Below, in pieces: positions 62,881 through 64,000 of a stretch of DNA of 64,000 nucleotides. The stretch lies in assembly GCA_021414005.1 (NCBI GenBank), contig JAIOPH010000006.1, positions 89,311-153,310 of the forward strand, read 5' to 3'. Position numbers and translations under genes: made by a program. The notes under the pieces were generated by a model. The model worked only from the letters and a program-made list of their open reading frames with translations, ran no database searches and had not been told where the DNA came from. The DNA is from Chthoniobacter sp. (GTDB lineage Bacteria > Verrucomicrobiota > Verrucomicrobiia > Chthoniobacterales > Chthoniobacteraceae). Every line of letters begins with the position of its first letter. Position 1 is the first letter of the stretch.

Positions 62881-64000
62881 ATGAATTTTGGAAAACCGCC
62901 CGCTTTGCGGGTCACACCGGACCCCTGTCCGCCGCCGCTCGCCGGCGCGCCGGACGCCGGCCTGGCGACTTGCTCATTTCCAGTCGGTGCGTGTCTCCAT
63001 GAATTCTTCGAAGCGCACGCCGCCGCCACGCCGGACGCGATCGCCCTCAGTTTCGGCGGGCAGCATGTGAGCTACGGCGAACTCAACGCCGAAGCCAACC
63101 GCCTCGCCCATCATCTCCGCGCCCTCGGCGTCGGCCCGGAAACGCTCGTCGCCCTCTGCCTCGACCGCTCCCCCGCCCTGCTCACCGCGCTCCTCGCTGT
63201 GCTCAAGGCCGGTGGTGCCTACGTCCCGCTCGACCCGGATGCGCCCGCCGACCGGCTGGCGCTCATCGTGGCCGACGCCGCCGCGCCCGTGCTGCTCACG
63301 CAGACTTCGCTGGTCGAAAAATTCAGCGTCCGTGCGGCCACCGTTTTCTTCCTCGACCGCGATCTGCCCACGCTCGCCACGCAGCCCGCCGACAACCCCG
63401 CGCCGCTCGCCACCGCCACCGCGGCGGCCTACGTCATCTACACCTCTGGCTCGACCGGCGTGCCGAAGGGTGTCGCCGTCACGCATTACAATGTCGTCCG
63501 CCTTTTCCAAGCCACGGACTCGTGGTTCCAGTTCGGCGCGAGCGATGTCTGGACGCTCTTCCACTCACCGTCGTTTGATTTCTCGGTCTGGGAAATCTGG
63601 GGCGCCCTGCGTTATGGCGGGAGACTGGTCATCGTACCCTACGATGTTGCGCGTGACCCACTTGCGTTCCACCGGTTGCTCGCCTCCCAACGCGTCACCG
63701 TTCTCAATCAGACCCCCTCAGCCTTTCGACTCCTGGACCGCGCCGATGCCGTGCTCCAGGATTCGAAACTCTCGCTTCGATACGTGATCTTCGGCGGTGA
63801 GGCGCTGGATCTCCGTTCCTTGAAGAACTGGTTTGGCCGGCACGATGGCAACGCGCCACAACTCGTCAACATGTACGGAATCACTGAAACGACAGTGCAT
63901 GTTACCTATCGGCCTTTGACCAGAGCGGACGCCGAAGACCCCCGCAGTCTGATCGGCGAGCCCATTCCCGACCTGACTTTATCCGTTCACGATGCGGAGG
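62881..64000 (+). CDS. Nonribosomal peptide synthetase, starts with a threonine-type adenylation domain, 3' end outside window
   Basis: The frame opens at the ATG at 62881 and is still open at the window end (373 residues visible). Residues 1-35 are a Pro/Ala-rich leader. Then comes an adenylation domain without a condensation domain before it: LHEFFEAHAAATPDAIALSF-like start, A2 LKAGGAYVPLDP, A3 YTSGSTGVPKG, A4 FDFSVWEIWGAL and A5 NMYGITETT. The binding-pocket residues I read are D, F, W, N, I, G, M, V, H, which equal the classic threonine code (tenth residue beyond the window). It would load L-threonine, either as initiation module or as a stand-alone A-T unit. Confidence 0.92.
   Translation, partial: MNFGKPPALRVTPDPCPPPLAGAPDAGLATCSFPVGACLHEFFEAHAAATPDAIALSFGGQHVSYGELNAEANRLAHHLRALGVGPETLVALCLDRSPALLTALLAVLKAGGAYVPLDPDAPADRLALIVADAAAPVLLTQTSLVEKFSVRAATVFFLDRDLPTLATQPADNPAPLATATAAAYVIYTSGSTGVPKGVAVTHYNVVRLFQATDSWFQFGASDVWTLFHSPSFDFSVWEIWGALRYGGRLVIVPYDVARDPLAFHRLLASQRVTVLNQTPSAFRLLDRADAVLQDSKLSLRYVIFGGEALDLRSLKNWFGRHDGNAPQLVNMYGITETTVHVTYRPLTRADAEDPRSLIGEPIPDLTLSVHDAE

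Overview
The window reads as chromosomal DNA from a G+C-rich, Gram-negative member of the Verrucomicrobiota. Evidence is a very large PVC-type haem-binding dehydrogenase fusion (32652-36674), a PQQ-type sugar dehydrogenase with its own cytochrome c domain, TIGR03790-like and DUF2851-like proteins, a sulfatase, many lipoproteins, and several families of palindromic interspersed repeats. The taxonomic call is inference from gene content; no rRNA or tRNA gene was found. Gene density is high, and many neighbours overlap by ATGA, GTGA or TGATG.

Layout. 1-3429: the 3' end of a leucine-rich-repeat gene, a remnant of an SMP-30/gluconolactonase-like gene, and apbE followed by a frameshifted PepSY-TM gene. 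3463-10860: metallophosphoesterase, PQQ dehydrogenase, EI24-like membrane protein, prfA and rpmE separated by a strong terminator, and an AMP-forming acyl ligase. 10956-16734: a five-gene operon of two TPR proteins, ExbB and two ExbD proteins, probably an envelope energy-transducing machine. 16747-25645: phosphofructokinase, Mn-type superoxide dismutase, a membrane-anchored LRR protein, mfd carrying two repeat-derived in-frame insertions, a YiiX-like hydrolase and two lipoproteins. 25783-32624: photolyase, a translationally coupled trio (PhnP-like hydrolase, TIGR03790, DUF2851) and a sulfatase. 32652-36674: the PVC dehydrogenase fusion.

36952-42869 is a complete ligase-associated DNA repair cassette (DEXH helicase, PdeM-like nuclease, beta-CASP exonuclease, ATP-dependent ligase). 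43064-50776 holds leuC, an SH3 lipoprotein and leuD in one operon, then the RNase P RNA gene (45670-46088, not a protein locus), argJ, a tyrosine-phosphatase-like protein, an alpha/beta hydrolase, a CAP-domain protein and a small exported protein with a textbook terminator. 51001-55879 is a moxR/DUF58/batA-type operon split by a GxxExxY gene bounded by 35-bp repeats. 56045-57643 is pckA. 57791-62783 is a polysaccharide cluster (Wzy/WaaL-like, WecA-like, family-4 glycosyltransferase), and at the right edge a divergent NRPS gene begins with an adenylation domain whose visible specificity residues match the threonine code.

The most unusual observations are the in-frame palindromic repeats inside mfd, the GxxExxY cassette inside the moxR operon, the TPR/ExbBD operon, the covarying P4 helix in the RNase P RNA, and the threonine-type NRPS start module beside a surface-polysaccharide cluster.
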